Assembly: GCF_000682755.1 (NCBI RefSeq)
Contig: NZ_AWFF01000001.1
Span: 186,001 to 250,000, forward strand
Length of the DNA stretch: 64,000 bases
Direction: 5' to 3'
From: Hyphomonas beringensis
GTDB taxonomy: Bacteria; Pseudomonadota; Alphaproteobacteria; Caulobacterales; Hyphomonadaceae
A program made the position numbers and the translations under genes. The stretch's first letter is position 1. The number at the start of each line of letters is the position of its first letter. This document shows positions 45,508 through 53,464 of this stretch, piece after piece. A model generated the notes under the pieces. That model was not told where the DNA came from. It ran no database searches and saw only the letters and a list, made by a program, of their open reading frames with translations.

Positions 45508-47643
45508 ATGACTGTGAACACCACATCCAAGGTCGATGCACTGCGAAAAATGACACCGGAAGACATTCTCATGGCCTTGAGCCTGGAAGAGAAGGTTTCC
45601 ATGATGTCAGGGAGCGGATTTTACCGCATCCATGCCGAGGCCAAAAAATGGGGAGCAACGCCTTACCCTGCTGGCGGCGCAAATGAACGTTTGGGCATCG
45701 ACGGACTAAAATTCAGCGACGGTCCGCGCGGCGTTATTGTTGGTCATTCGACATGTTTTCCATGCTCCATGGCCAGAGGGGCGACGTTCGACCGCGATAT
45801 GGAGCGGGAGGTTGGTGAAGCAATGGCAAAAGAAGCCAGAGCGCAAGGTGTAAACTTGCTCGGCCAGGTCTGTATCAACCTGCTTCGCCATCCTGGTTGG
45901 GGCCGTGCGCAGGAGACGTATGGCGAAGACTCCTATCATCTCGGCGAGATGGGCTCGGCCCTATCCCAAGGCACGCAGCATCATAATGTTATCTCAACCG
46001 TGAAGCATTTCGCCGTCAACAGCATTGAGAACACACGCTTTAAACTGAATGTTGAAGTCGACGATAGAGTCTTGAGAGAAATATACTTGCCTCACTTTCG
46101 CAAGGTTATCGAATCCGGATGCCTGTCAGTTATGAGTGCATATAACAAGGTCAACGGAGCCTATTGCGGACAGAATAAGTATCTCCTTACGGACATTCTT
46201 CGCGACGAATGGGGCTTTGAAGGCTTTGTACATTCTGACTGGGTTCTTGGCGTCTACAGTCCCCATGGCGCAGAAGCCGGTCTTGATATCGAAAACCCTG
46301 AACCCGCATGGTATGGTGACAAACTGATCCAGGCCATCAAGGACGGGAAGATATCAGAAACGGCAGTGGACACAGCCGTTCTCCGTATCCTGACAACACT
46401 TCAAAAGGTGATGCTGGCTGAGGACCCCCAATCGGACTACCCCATGGAAGCAGTTGCAGGAGCAACACACACGGCCCTCGCGAGAAAAGTCGCAGAACAA
46501 TCTGCCGTATTATTGTGGAATAGAGAAGTTCTGCCGCTTAGCAGGTCGAAGACAAAACGCCTCGGCGTGTTTGGACGATTGGCAACGTTGGAGAATACGG
46601 GTGATAAAGGGTCATCCCGTGTGGACTCTCCTTATATCGTTACGCCCCTGAAAGGGCTGGAGACCTATCTCGGCGCTGACGCAGTCATATACGCTGGAGA
46701 TGAGCTTGCACCAGATATTGCGGGCCATGCAGCCAAAGATTTTGACGCAGCCATCGTTGTCGTAGGCTATACCGCAGCGGAAGAAGGTGAATACATCCCG
46801 AGCGAAATAAATCTTGGACAGGATGATATTCCTGAAAACCTTTCCTCCATCCTCGACGGGGCACGCCAACGCGGCGGTGGCACCTCAATTGGGGGAGACC
46901 GGGGCAGTCTGTCTTTGCCACCAGCTCAAATCGAGCTCATTCAGTGCGTCGCCAAGGAAAATCCAAACACCATTGTCGTCATCATCGCCGGGTCAGCTGT
47001 CATGGTGGAAGAATGGATTCATACGGCACCTGCCTCTCTGCAGACTTTCTATTCAGGAATGGAGGGCGGCTCTGCCCTGCCGCGTCTTCTGTTTGGAGAC
47101 GTCAGTCCATGCGGACGCCTGCCCTTTACTGTAGCAAGAGACCAGACACATTACCCATTATTTGATCCGTCTTCGGAGTATACCAGATATGGATATTGGC
47201 ATGGCTACGCCCTGTTTGATCAGGAGAATACCGAGCCGCGCTTTCCTTTTGGACATGGCCTCACCTATAGCCATTTCGACTGCACGAACATAAGAGCAAG
47301 ACGCACCCCGGATGGCGGGGTGGAAGTCAGCGTAACGGTTCAGAATACCGGAAGCACTGAAGCTATCGAGACGCCTCAGCTCTATGTCTCATGGCCCGCA
47401 TGTGCTGTGATACGTCCGCGGAAAAGCCTGCGCGGTTTCAGCAGAGTCAAGTTGGCCGCTGGACAAGAGACTGAAACCACTTTCTATGTCGCGCCACGAG
47501 ATCTCGCCTGGTTTGACGCAGCTTCACGAACCTGGCGCATCGATAGCGGCCATTATGGTATCAGTGTGGCCAGGTCAGCTCGTGATCCGGACGCACTGGA
47601 GACAACACTCAACTTTCCCGAGGAGATGGGCCTTGGCATTTAG
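45508..47643 (+). CDS. glycoside hydrolase family 3 (beta-glucosidase-like)
   Basis: 711 residues. The GH3 N-terminal barrel has GLKFSDGPRG and the nucleophile Asp244 in FVHSDWVLG. The alpha/beta sandwich has the block GGDRGSLSLPPAQIELIQ and a C-terminal fibronectin-like end (VSVTVQNTGSTEAIETPQLY). No signal peptide is visible from ATG 45508, so it is likely cytoplasmic and acts after import by the GPH symporter. Its end overlaps the start of the esterase gene by 11 bp. Confidence 0.93.
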   Translation: MTVNTTSKVDALRKMTPEDILMALSLEEKVSMMSGSGFYRIHAEAKKWGATPYPAGGANERLGIDGLKFSDGPRGVIVGHSTCFPCSMARGATFDRDMEREVGEAMAKEARAQGVNLLGQVCINLLRHPGWGRAQETYGEDSYHLGEMGSALSQGTQHHNVISTVKHFAVNSIENTRFKLNVEVDDRVLREIYLPHFRKVIESGCLSVMSAYNKVNGAYCGQNKYLLTDILRDEWGFEGFVHSDWVLGVYSPHGAEAGLDIENPEPAWYGDKLIQAIKDGKISETAVDTAVLRILTTLQKVMLAEDPQSDYPMEAVAGATHTALARKVAEQSAVLLWNREVLPLSRSKTKRLGVFGRLATLENTGDKGSSRVDSPYIVTPLKGLETYLGADAVIYAGDELAPDIAGHAAKDFDAAIVVVGYTAAEEGEYIPSEINLGQDDIPENLSSILDGARQRGGGTSIGGDRGSLSLPPAQIELIQCVAKENPNTIVVIIAGSAVMVEEWIHTAPASLQTFYSGMEGGSALPRLLFGDVSPCGRLPFTVARDQTHYPLFDPSSEYTRYGYWHGYALFDQENTEPRFPFGHGLTYSHFDCTNIRARRTPDGGVEVSVTVQNTGSTEAIETPQLYVSWPACAVIRPRKSLRGFSRVKLAAGQETETTFYVAPRDLAWFDAASRTWRIDSGHYGISVARSARDPDALETTLNFPEEMGLGI

Positions 47644-49345
47644 ACTCGCAGCCATTCTGCCCCTCTGCCTTCTTGCAGCGTGCGCAAAAAGCACCGTTCC
47701 GGCAGAGACCGCCCTGTCCCAGAAGGCGAGCACACTTGTACAGACAGATGCCGGTCCAGTTATTGGCGGCGTATCTGAAAACTCCGCCAAAACCTGGCTG
47801 GGCATTCCCTATGCAAAGCCACCCGTGGGTGAGTTGAGATGGCGCCCCACAGAAGCCGCCGAGCCATGGCAAATGCCGGTGACGGCGCTGGAACATGCCA
47901 ATTGGTGCCCTCAGCTGACGAATGGACTGGATGGCCTGTTCGGCATGCCAAAAGGTGAGCTCCGCGGCGACGAGGATTGTCTTTATCTGGATGTCTATGC
48001 TCCTTCCGGCTCGTCCGCAGACAGCGACCTGCCCGTCATGTTCTGGATCCATGGCGGTTCAAATATCTGGGGCCGCGCGGAACAATATGACGGCTCCAAG
48101 CTCGCCGAGTCTGGTCAGGTCGTGGTCGTGGTTGTTCAATACCGGCTGGGGCCTCTCGGCTGGTTTGCGCACCCCGCCCTTGAGGACGGAATTGCGAACT
48201 TCGCCCTGCTTGATCTGGTCCAGGCGTTGCAATGGACGCATAACAACATCCAGAAATTTGGCGGGAACCCTGACGCCGTCACCCTGTTCGGAGAAAGCGC
48301 TGGCGCAAACAATGTGCTCGGCCTGCTTGCCATGCCGAAGGCTGACGGCCTGTATCGCGCAGCGATCGCGCAGAGTGGGCTCCCCGCTAGCGCGCCCCTG
48401 TCGCTATCCCGGGATGGCCTGGATGACAGAGTAACGGGAGCAGTTCCTGCAGCCCGTTCGTTTACGAATAAAGAAAGCCCCAAGGCAGAAGACCTTCGCA
48501 GCGCGCCGCTGGATAAAATCTTCGCTGAATATGGCTCGGGCCTGACGCCCGCTGTCATCCGCGATGGCACGACTCTTCCCGACATGCCGCTGGATGATGC
48601 CGTAGCGCAGCACCAGTCCGGACGTGGCCTTCCGATCATTATCGGATCCAATCGCGATGAAGCCAAATACCTACTGGCGTTTGACCCCGACATGACCAAA
48701 AAGGCCTTGCTGCTCTTCCCGAAAGCAAAAGACAAAGCCTATTACAATGCCCTGTCATACTACATGACCGGTGTCTGGCGGACTATTGGCGTAACAGATT
48801 TCGCCAAGAAACTGGTCGAGCATGACGCCGGGCCCATACGCACCTATCGGTTTGACTGGGACGAAGAAGCAAAAGTTGGCATGAGCGACCTTGGCCAATT
48901 GATCGGCGCCGCGCATAGTATGGAAATTCCATTTGTCTTCGGACATTTCGAACGCTTTCTTGGCAAGCTGGACAAGCGGCTGTTCACAAAAGGCAATCAG
49001 GAAGGTCGCAAAGCCGTGTCAGAGACAATGATGAGTTGTTGGACCGAATTTGCACATAACGATGCCCCCGGCTCTGTCACTGGAGCCTGCCCGGCCTGGC
49101 CCGCTATTGAAGCGAACGGTCCACGAACGACTATGATCTTCGACACACCCAGAGATGGTGGCAGCCGCATAGAAACAGAGACATTGACCATCTCAAAACT
49201 GACCACCGAAATGAAGGCCGACCCAGCCCTGCAGAATGACAACCGGGCATGCGAGATGTCACAGCGCCTGGTCCAGGCCTTTGGTCTTGTTAGGCTGGAA
49301 ATGGAGAGTGACCTTGAGGGTCTCTGCCCCGCAGATGAATTATAG
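47633..49345 (+). CDS. type-B carboxylesterase lipoprotein
   Basis: About 570 residues. The start is a TTG at 47633, seven bases after AGGAG inside the end of the GH3 gene. It gives a clean lipoprotein signal MAFRLAAILPLCLLAAC (lipid Cys17). The alpha/beta hydrolase shows oxyanion FWIHGG, nucleophile GESAG (Ser222), acid residue in SNRDEAKYLL and His in GAAHSMEIPF. Type-B esterases remove acyl or aryl esters, including feruloyl or acetyl groups on glycans. Context suggests periplasmic removal of ester groups from the block B glycoside. Any upstream ATG in frame (47486) would lack a signal peptide. Confidence 0.9.
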   Translation: MAFRLAAILPLCLLAACAKSTVPAETALSQKASTLVQTDAGPVIGGVSENSAKTWLGIPYAKPPVGELRWRPTEAAEPWQMPVTALEHANWCPQLTNGLDGLFGMPKGELRGDEDCLYLDVYAPSGSSADSDLPVMFWIHGGSNIWGRAEQYDGSKLAESGQVVVVVVQYRLGPLGWFAHPALEDGIANFALLDLVQALQWTHNNIQKFGGNPDAVTLFGESAGANNVLGLLAMPKADGLYRAAIAQSGLPASAPLSLSRDGLDDRVTGAVPAARSFTNKESPKAEDLRSAPLDKIFAEYGSGLTPAVIRDGTTLPDMPLDDAVAQHQSGRGLPIIIGSNRDEAKYLLAFDPDMTKKALLLFPKAKDKAYYNALSYYMTGVWRTIGVTDFAKKLVEHDAGPIRTYRFDWDEEAKVGMSDLGQLIGAAHSMEIPFVFGHFERFLGKLDKRLFTKGNQEGRKAVSETMMSCWTEFAHNDAPGSVTGACPAWPAIEANGPRTTMIFDTPRDGGSRIETETLTISKLTTEMKADPALQNDNRACEMSQRLVQAFGLVRLEMESDLEGLCPADEL

Positions 49346-49428
49346 CCGGGCACTTAGTCGGATATAATATAGTCCGCCATCGGTGATGCTTCCGCGCCTA
49401 CTATGCTTGGGCTAATGCGCTCTCGCCG
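49346..49428. other. short convergent spacer
   Basis: Esterase and S10 genes converge here. A weak stem-loop (GCTAATG at 49411 with CGTTAGC at 49427-49433) overlaps the S10 stop codon. No clear terminator is present. Confidence 0.3.
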
Positions 49429-51021
49429 TTAGCGTTTGGGATCTGGCTGCAGGAAGTGCCTCAGATCATTGGAGAACTTCTCTGCCGTTCCGCCCAGATA
49501 GAGCATATGGCCTGACGGATAATCTTCAAAGATGACCCGATCCATGGGAAGATCAGCTGCGTCAAGCTGTGCCCGTGCTTCTGTCGGCGTTGTCACAAGA
49601 TCATAATAGCCAGACGCCACAAAAAGACGCAGAGCGGGATTGCGACGCATCGACCATTTCAGGTCAACCGCAAAACTCTGACCGGGCGCTACACCGCGTC
49701 GCTCCCAGTTCCAACTCGGAAGAAGGTCTTTCCAGTGTATGGCAATGTAAGGCCGCGTCATGTCGACTTCCAGATCCTCATGAAGCATCTGATTAAAGGC
49801 CGCGACAAATCCTGGAACGTACCGCCCCATGGCAGGATCATCCGCAACAGGATCCCCCCCGCTGCCATCAAGGGGCAATGTATAGCGGCTGTCATACATG
49901 CCGACTTCAAGGTTCTTGCCTTGCAGAAGTGTCTTGGCGAACTCCCGCTCGTCAATATGGATGTCATTTCCAATCTGCTCAGCCGCAAGGCCCGTCATGC
50001 CTGCTAGACGGCGAAGAATGGCGTCCCGCTCATCTGGCGGCAAAGTCCCTTCAGCATGCTTCAACAACGCGGCCTGATAGGCATTCTGCGCAAACTCCGT
50101 GGACTGTTGATAGATATCTGCCGGAGAGAGTTCGGCCATATTGCCCAGCCCGTGATAGGCTGCAGTCAGCACCAGCCCAGGAAGGTCACGCGCCAGCTTA
50201 GCCGCCTGCTCCTGTTCACTGAGCTCCGCTACATACCTATTGGACTCAAGCGTCGTACCGAGGAGGATAATACCATCGAGCGTAATGCCACGCATCACAC
50301 CATTATAAATTGGGCTTCCCATTAGCGCCCGTGGCAGAACCGAGGCCCGCTTAGACCCATAACTTTCACCCATAACATATTTTGGGGAGTTCCAGCGGCC
50401 ATGCTCGGTGAGCCAGAGCTCGATGAATTGGGCAACGGAGTCGGCATCCTCATCCACACCCCAAAAGGTTTTCGGGTCGACACCCTCTTCAGCCAGGCTG
50501 AACCCCGTTCCCACAGGATCGATGAAAACGAGATCAGCAACATCCAGCACGCTGTAGGGATTATCCTGTATACCAAAAGGCGGCACATTGGATGGGTTCA
50601 CCTCGGCATCGAGAACAACCCGCTTTGGCCCGATAGCGCCCATGTGAATCCAGAGCGAGGAAGACCCCGGTCCGCCATTGAAAATGAATAGAACCGGGCG
50701 GTCCGGCTGCTGCACATCTGTACGAATGTAGCTGAAGGAAAAGATACGCCCCGTGGGCCTTCCGTTCATATCTGAAAGGACGGTCTCGCCGACAATCGCA
50801 TCATAGGTAATCTTCTCACCCCTCACGGCCAGATCATGGCTCGTGATCTTGCGGTATGTATTTGCAGGTGAGGCGCCGGTAGGATCTGACACGGAACCGT
50901 CAGGCGCCGCTGTCTCGACAGAGGTCGGAATACTGTATTGCTGGGCACTCGCACAATTCGCCAGAATAAGCGCCGATAGGATGGCAGCAGAGCCCGTGAT
51001 TTTTCTAACCGTGCACAACAT
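49429..51021 (-). CDS. S10 serine carboxypeptidase-like enzyme 1, exported
   Basis: 530 residues with a signal (LSALILANCASAQ). S10 hallmarks are intact: NGGPGSSS (residues 115-122, oxyanion and C-terminal recognition), nucleophile GESYG with Ser220, Asp in VASGYYDLVTTP and His in DYPSGHMLY. S10 enzymes, best known as yeast carboxypeptidase Y, remove single C-terminal residues from peptides, usually at acidic pH. Bacterial versions are periplasmic. Second gene of the two-gene run with S10-2, 28 bp apart. AAGGGA precedes the ATG. Confidence 0.92.
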   Translation of the reverse strand: MLCTVRKITGSAAILSALILANCASAQQYSIPTSVETAAPDGSVSDPTGASPANTYRKITSHDLAVRGEKITYDAIVGETVLSDMNGRPTGRIFSFSYIRTDVQQPDRPVLFIFNGGPGSSSLWIHMGAIGPKRVVLDAEVNPSNVPPFGIQDNPYSVLDVADLVFIDPVGTGFSLAEEGVDPKTFWGVDEDADSVAQFIELWLTEHGRWNSPKYVMGESYGSKRASVLPRALMGSPIYNGVMRGITLDGIILLGTTLESNRYVAELSEQEQAAKLARDLPGLVLTAAYHGLGNMAELSPADIYQQSTEFAQNAYQAALLKHAEGTLPPDERDAILRRLAGMTGLAAEQIGNDIHIDEREFAKTLLQGKNLEVGMYDSRYTLPLDGSGGDPVADDPAMGRYVPGFVAAFNQMLHEDLEVDMTRPYIAIHWKDLLPSWNWERRGVAPGQSFAVDLKWSMRRNPALRLFVASGYYDLVTTPTEARAQLDAADLPMDRVIFEDYPSGHMLYLGGTAEKFSNDLRHFLQPDPKR

Positions 51022-51049
51022 ACTTTGTATTCCCTTGCCAAATCGCGGC

Positions 51050-52558
51050 TTATTCTACGTTTGCCCAGTTGCCCTGACCGGTAACCCAGTCACGAATATC
51101 CTGGCCGAAGCGCTCTGCTGAGGTATCCAGAGAATACGCCATGTGGCCGCCTGGATAAAACGACAACCTGACTTGAGAGCCAGGCCAATTTGCCTGTGCC
51201 GCCAGATACTCTGCAGCGCCAACAGTGGTCATAGTGTCATGATATCCGTTGCCGATCAGGACGCGCAGATCGGGGTTGGCCTCAAATGCCTTGTCGATTC
51301 CGACACTGTAATCATATGCACTGAAAGGGGATGAGCCGCCCCAATCCCATGCGCTAAGACCAGCAACCTCGGCAGAAGGTTTGTAAGTCCCCTCAATGTC
51401 GAGCCCGAATGTTTCCGTCATGTATTGCCGGAAGCCATTGTAATACCCGTAAGAAATGACACCAGACGCATCTTGCTTCGCATCGTCACTAATATAACGA
51501 CCGTCAGCGACGCCGAGGACTTTGCCCTCATCAGCTAATAGCGCAAGACGGTATTCATCCTTTTTGACCTTCAGGCCCTTTTCAACAAAATACTCCGCTG
51601 GCAGACCGGTGTAGGACTCAAGCTTAGAGGCGACCGATTGCAGTGCATCGTCACTCAACCGGTTTCCCTGGAAAAGGGCCAGAAGATATTCGGTTTCAGC
51701 AAACTCACTTGCTTCGGCCATGTATTCCTCAACGCTCTTGCCGTGCGTATCGACCTTGCCCTGCTCTACCCCCATTGCGACCAGCGTAGGAAGTGACACG
51801 ACATAGCTGATGATGTTCTGGCGGCGCTGGGCATATTCGATAATGTTGACCGCCTGCCCCATCAGGAAGACTCCTGCCGGAGCATTGACGTCTTCAGCCT
51901 CGGCAAACTGACCCGCCGCCTCTGCCGCGCGCATGGTCCCATAACTTTCACCCAGAATGTAGACCGGCGCTTCCTGCCGGTTATGGCGTGACAGCCAGGC
52001 CGCAACAAAATCTGTGAACTGCTGTGCGTCCGCCTCTACAGAATAATATGCTTCAGGATCCCCCCCCTCTACGACGCGACTGAAGCCTGTAGACGCCGGA
52101 TCGAAAAGCACGATGTCTGCAACATCCAGTGGGGAGTACGGATTATCGACCAGAGTATAAGCGTCGACGGACGCGCTCAAATCCTCTGGCACATGCACAC
52201 GCTTCGGCCCTACGGCGCCCATGTGGAGGTAAAGCGATGCTGAGATCGGCCCGCCATTAAAGACAAACAAGACCGGACGAGGCGGCGCATCAGCCTTCGG
52301 CTCAGCCACATAGGAGACGGATACCAGCTCGACACCGGGCCGCCCCTCCTTGCCAGAAATGTCATAGGTTTCGAGAGCGGCCTCATAGCTGACCTGCTCG
52401 CCACCGAACACGCCTTCGCCTGTCACGCGCATTTCTTGCGTAAATGGCGCCGCAACAGAAACAGCTCTGGACTTGTTGGCGGGCGCGATACCCGTAGAAC
52501 ACCCTCCTAGTGCCAGGAGCGCAATTGCGCATACAGCCGTGCTCGCAGCAAATTTCAT
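51050..52558 (-). CDS. S10 serine carboxypeptidase-like enzyme 2, lipoprotein
   Basis: 502 residues with a lipobox ALGGC (Cys20). Nucleophile GESYGT (Ser205), Asp in GNGYHDTMTTVG and His in YPGGHMAY are kept. The glycine-rich motif is altered to NGGPISAS (residues 101-108): the Gly after Pro, normally GPGSSS, is Ile. This changes the loop next to the oxyanion hole and probably the S1' pocket. It is first in the leftward two-gene run with S10-1. Confidence 0.9.
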   Translation of the reverse strand: MKFAASTAVCAIALLALGGCSTGIAPANKSRAVSVAAPFTQEMRVTGEGVFGGEQVSYEAALETYDISGKEGRPGVELVSVSYVAEPKADAPPRPVLFVFNGGPISASLYLHMGAVGPKRVHVPEDLSASVDAYTLVDNPYSPLDVADIVLFDPASTGFSRVVEGGDPEAYYSVEADAQQFTDFVAAWLSRHNRQEAPVYILGESYGTMRAAEAAGQFAEAEDVNAPAGVFLMGQAVNIIEYAQRRQNIISYVVSLPTLVAMGVEQGKVDTHGKSVEEYMAEASEFAETEYLLALFQGNRLSDDALQSVASKLESYTGLPAEYFVEKGLKVKKDEYRLALLADEGKVLGVADGRYISDDAKQDASGVISYGYYNGFRQYMTETFGLDIEGTYKPSAEVAGLSAWDWGGSSPFSAYDYSVGIDKAFEANPDLRVLIGNGYHDTMTTVGAAEYLAAQANWPGSQVRLSFYPGGHMAYSLDTSAERFGQDIRDWVTGQGNWANVE

Positions 52559-52916
52559 GATGTCTCCGCCTTATTTCACTGCCTCATGCCATGGATTTTA
52601 TGCCGGCGCATGTTCTGCTCTGCAGCCGGCGCCCAAGGCTTGTCTATGTTCATGATGCTATGAGGCCGAGAGAGGTATTTTTATACCTTATGCGAGACGC
52701 CCCCCGCTTGTTGCGCAATTATTATTCCCTACCGGGGCGCATGGGCATTCCGTTCTCATATTCACGGAAACGAATGGAAAGGAGCAGAAAGACAATCGCG
52801 CGCCCGCTGTAATAGAATATACATCAAAAAGACAAAACACATATAGATATTGCCATTTTTCGCATAATGACGGATTATGTCTTCCCGATCAGATAATATC
52901 AATCATAGAGCCACCC
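52559..52916. other. 358-bp divergent promoter region of S10 genes and lrp-type gene 2
   Basis: No gene seen. It contains the motif TTGCGCAATTATTATTCCC (52711-52729), whose core recurs upstream of TBDT 3, and the palindrome CATAAT-GACGG-ATTATG (52863-52879) near the regulator start. Confidence 0.6.
52863..52879. promoter_or_regulatory. Lrp-like palindrome before regulator 2
   Basis: CATAATGACGGATTATG is a 6-5-6 inverted repeat, A/T-rich and about the size of an Lrp/AsnC half-site pair. It is 37 bp upstream of the regulator ATG. Confidence 0.5.
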
Positions 52917-53399
52917 ATGACCGAAGAACTCTCCTCATTTGACATCAAGATTCTCGAACAGCTTCAGAAAGACTGTTCTGTCTCAACTGTTGAGTTGGCT
53001 GAAATTGTCGGCCTGTCACAGTCGCCGTGCTGGCGCCGACTGCAAAGGCTTAAGGAAGAAGGCTACATCAAGCAACAAGTCGCCATTCTCGACAGCGAGC
53101 GGCTTGGCTATGGCCTGCACATCTTCGCATACCTGAAAGTGTCACGCTTGTCGGAAAAGGACCGCGCATCCTTCAGTCGCAAGGTGCAGAACACCCCCGA
53201 AATTCTGGAATGCTATTCCATCTTTGGAGAGATGGACATCATGATGAAAATCCAGGCTAAATCCATGAAATGGTATCAGGACTTTCTGATGAACTTCCTG
53301 ATGAACCTGCCGGGCGTCGAGAATGTGAACTCCACAGCGACACTGGGTGAAATCAAGTGTACGACGGCCGTCCCTGTTCGGGGCAATATGGCTTACTAG
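52917..53399 (+). CDS. Lrp/AsnC family transcriptional regulator 2
   Basis: 160 residues. HTH: SFDIKILEQLQKDCSVSTVE and GLSQSPCWRRLQRLKEEGYI; C-terminal RAM domain with ILECYSIFGEMDIMMKIQ. It is similar in plan to regulator 1 (both have CWRR after the HTH loop) but clearly diverged. Divergent from the S10-1/S10-2 pair and convergent with the amidohydrolase/S10-3 pair, so block C is its likely regulon. Confidence 0.92.
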   Translation: MTEELSSFDIKILEQLQKDCSVSTVELAEIVGLSQSPCWRRLQRLKEEGYIKQQVAILDSERLGYGLHIFAYLKVSRLSEKDRASFSRKVQNTPEILECYSIFGEMDIMMKIQAKSMKWYQDFLMNFLMNLPGVENVNSTATLGEIKCTTAVPVRGNMAY

Positions 53400-53438
53400 G
53401 TTAAGCCAGGAACGCGGCCGCAAGCACAACACTGCCGC

Positions 53439-53464
53439 AAGGCGCCTCTAGTGAGAGGCGCCTT
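53439..53464. terminator. perfect 11-bp hairpin between convergent genes
   Basis: AAGGCGCCTCT (53439-53449) and AGAGGCGCCTT (53454-53464) form a perfect stem with an AGTG loop. It overlaps the amidohydrolase stop codon, and the + strand continues TAATTT. A terminator of moderate strength for both genes is likely. Confidence 0.6.

Noticed and set aside
49411-49433. stem-loop between the esterase and S10-1 genes as terminator
   Set aside because: Only seven pairs with a wobble and no T-run of useful length; too weak to call.
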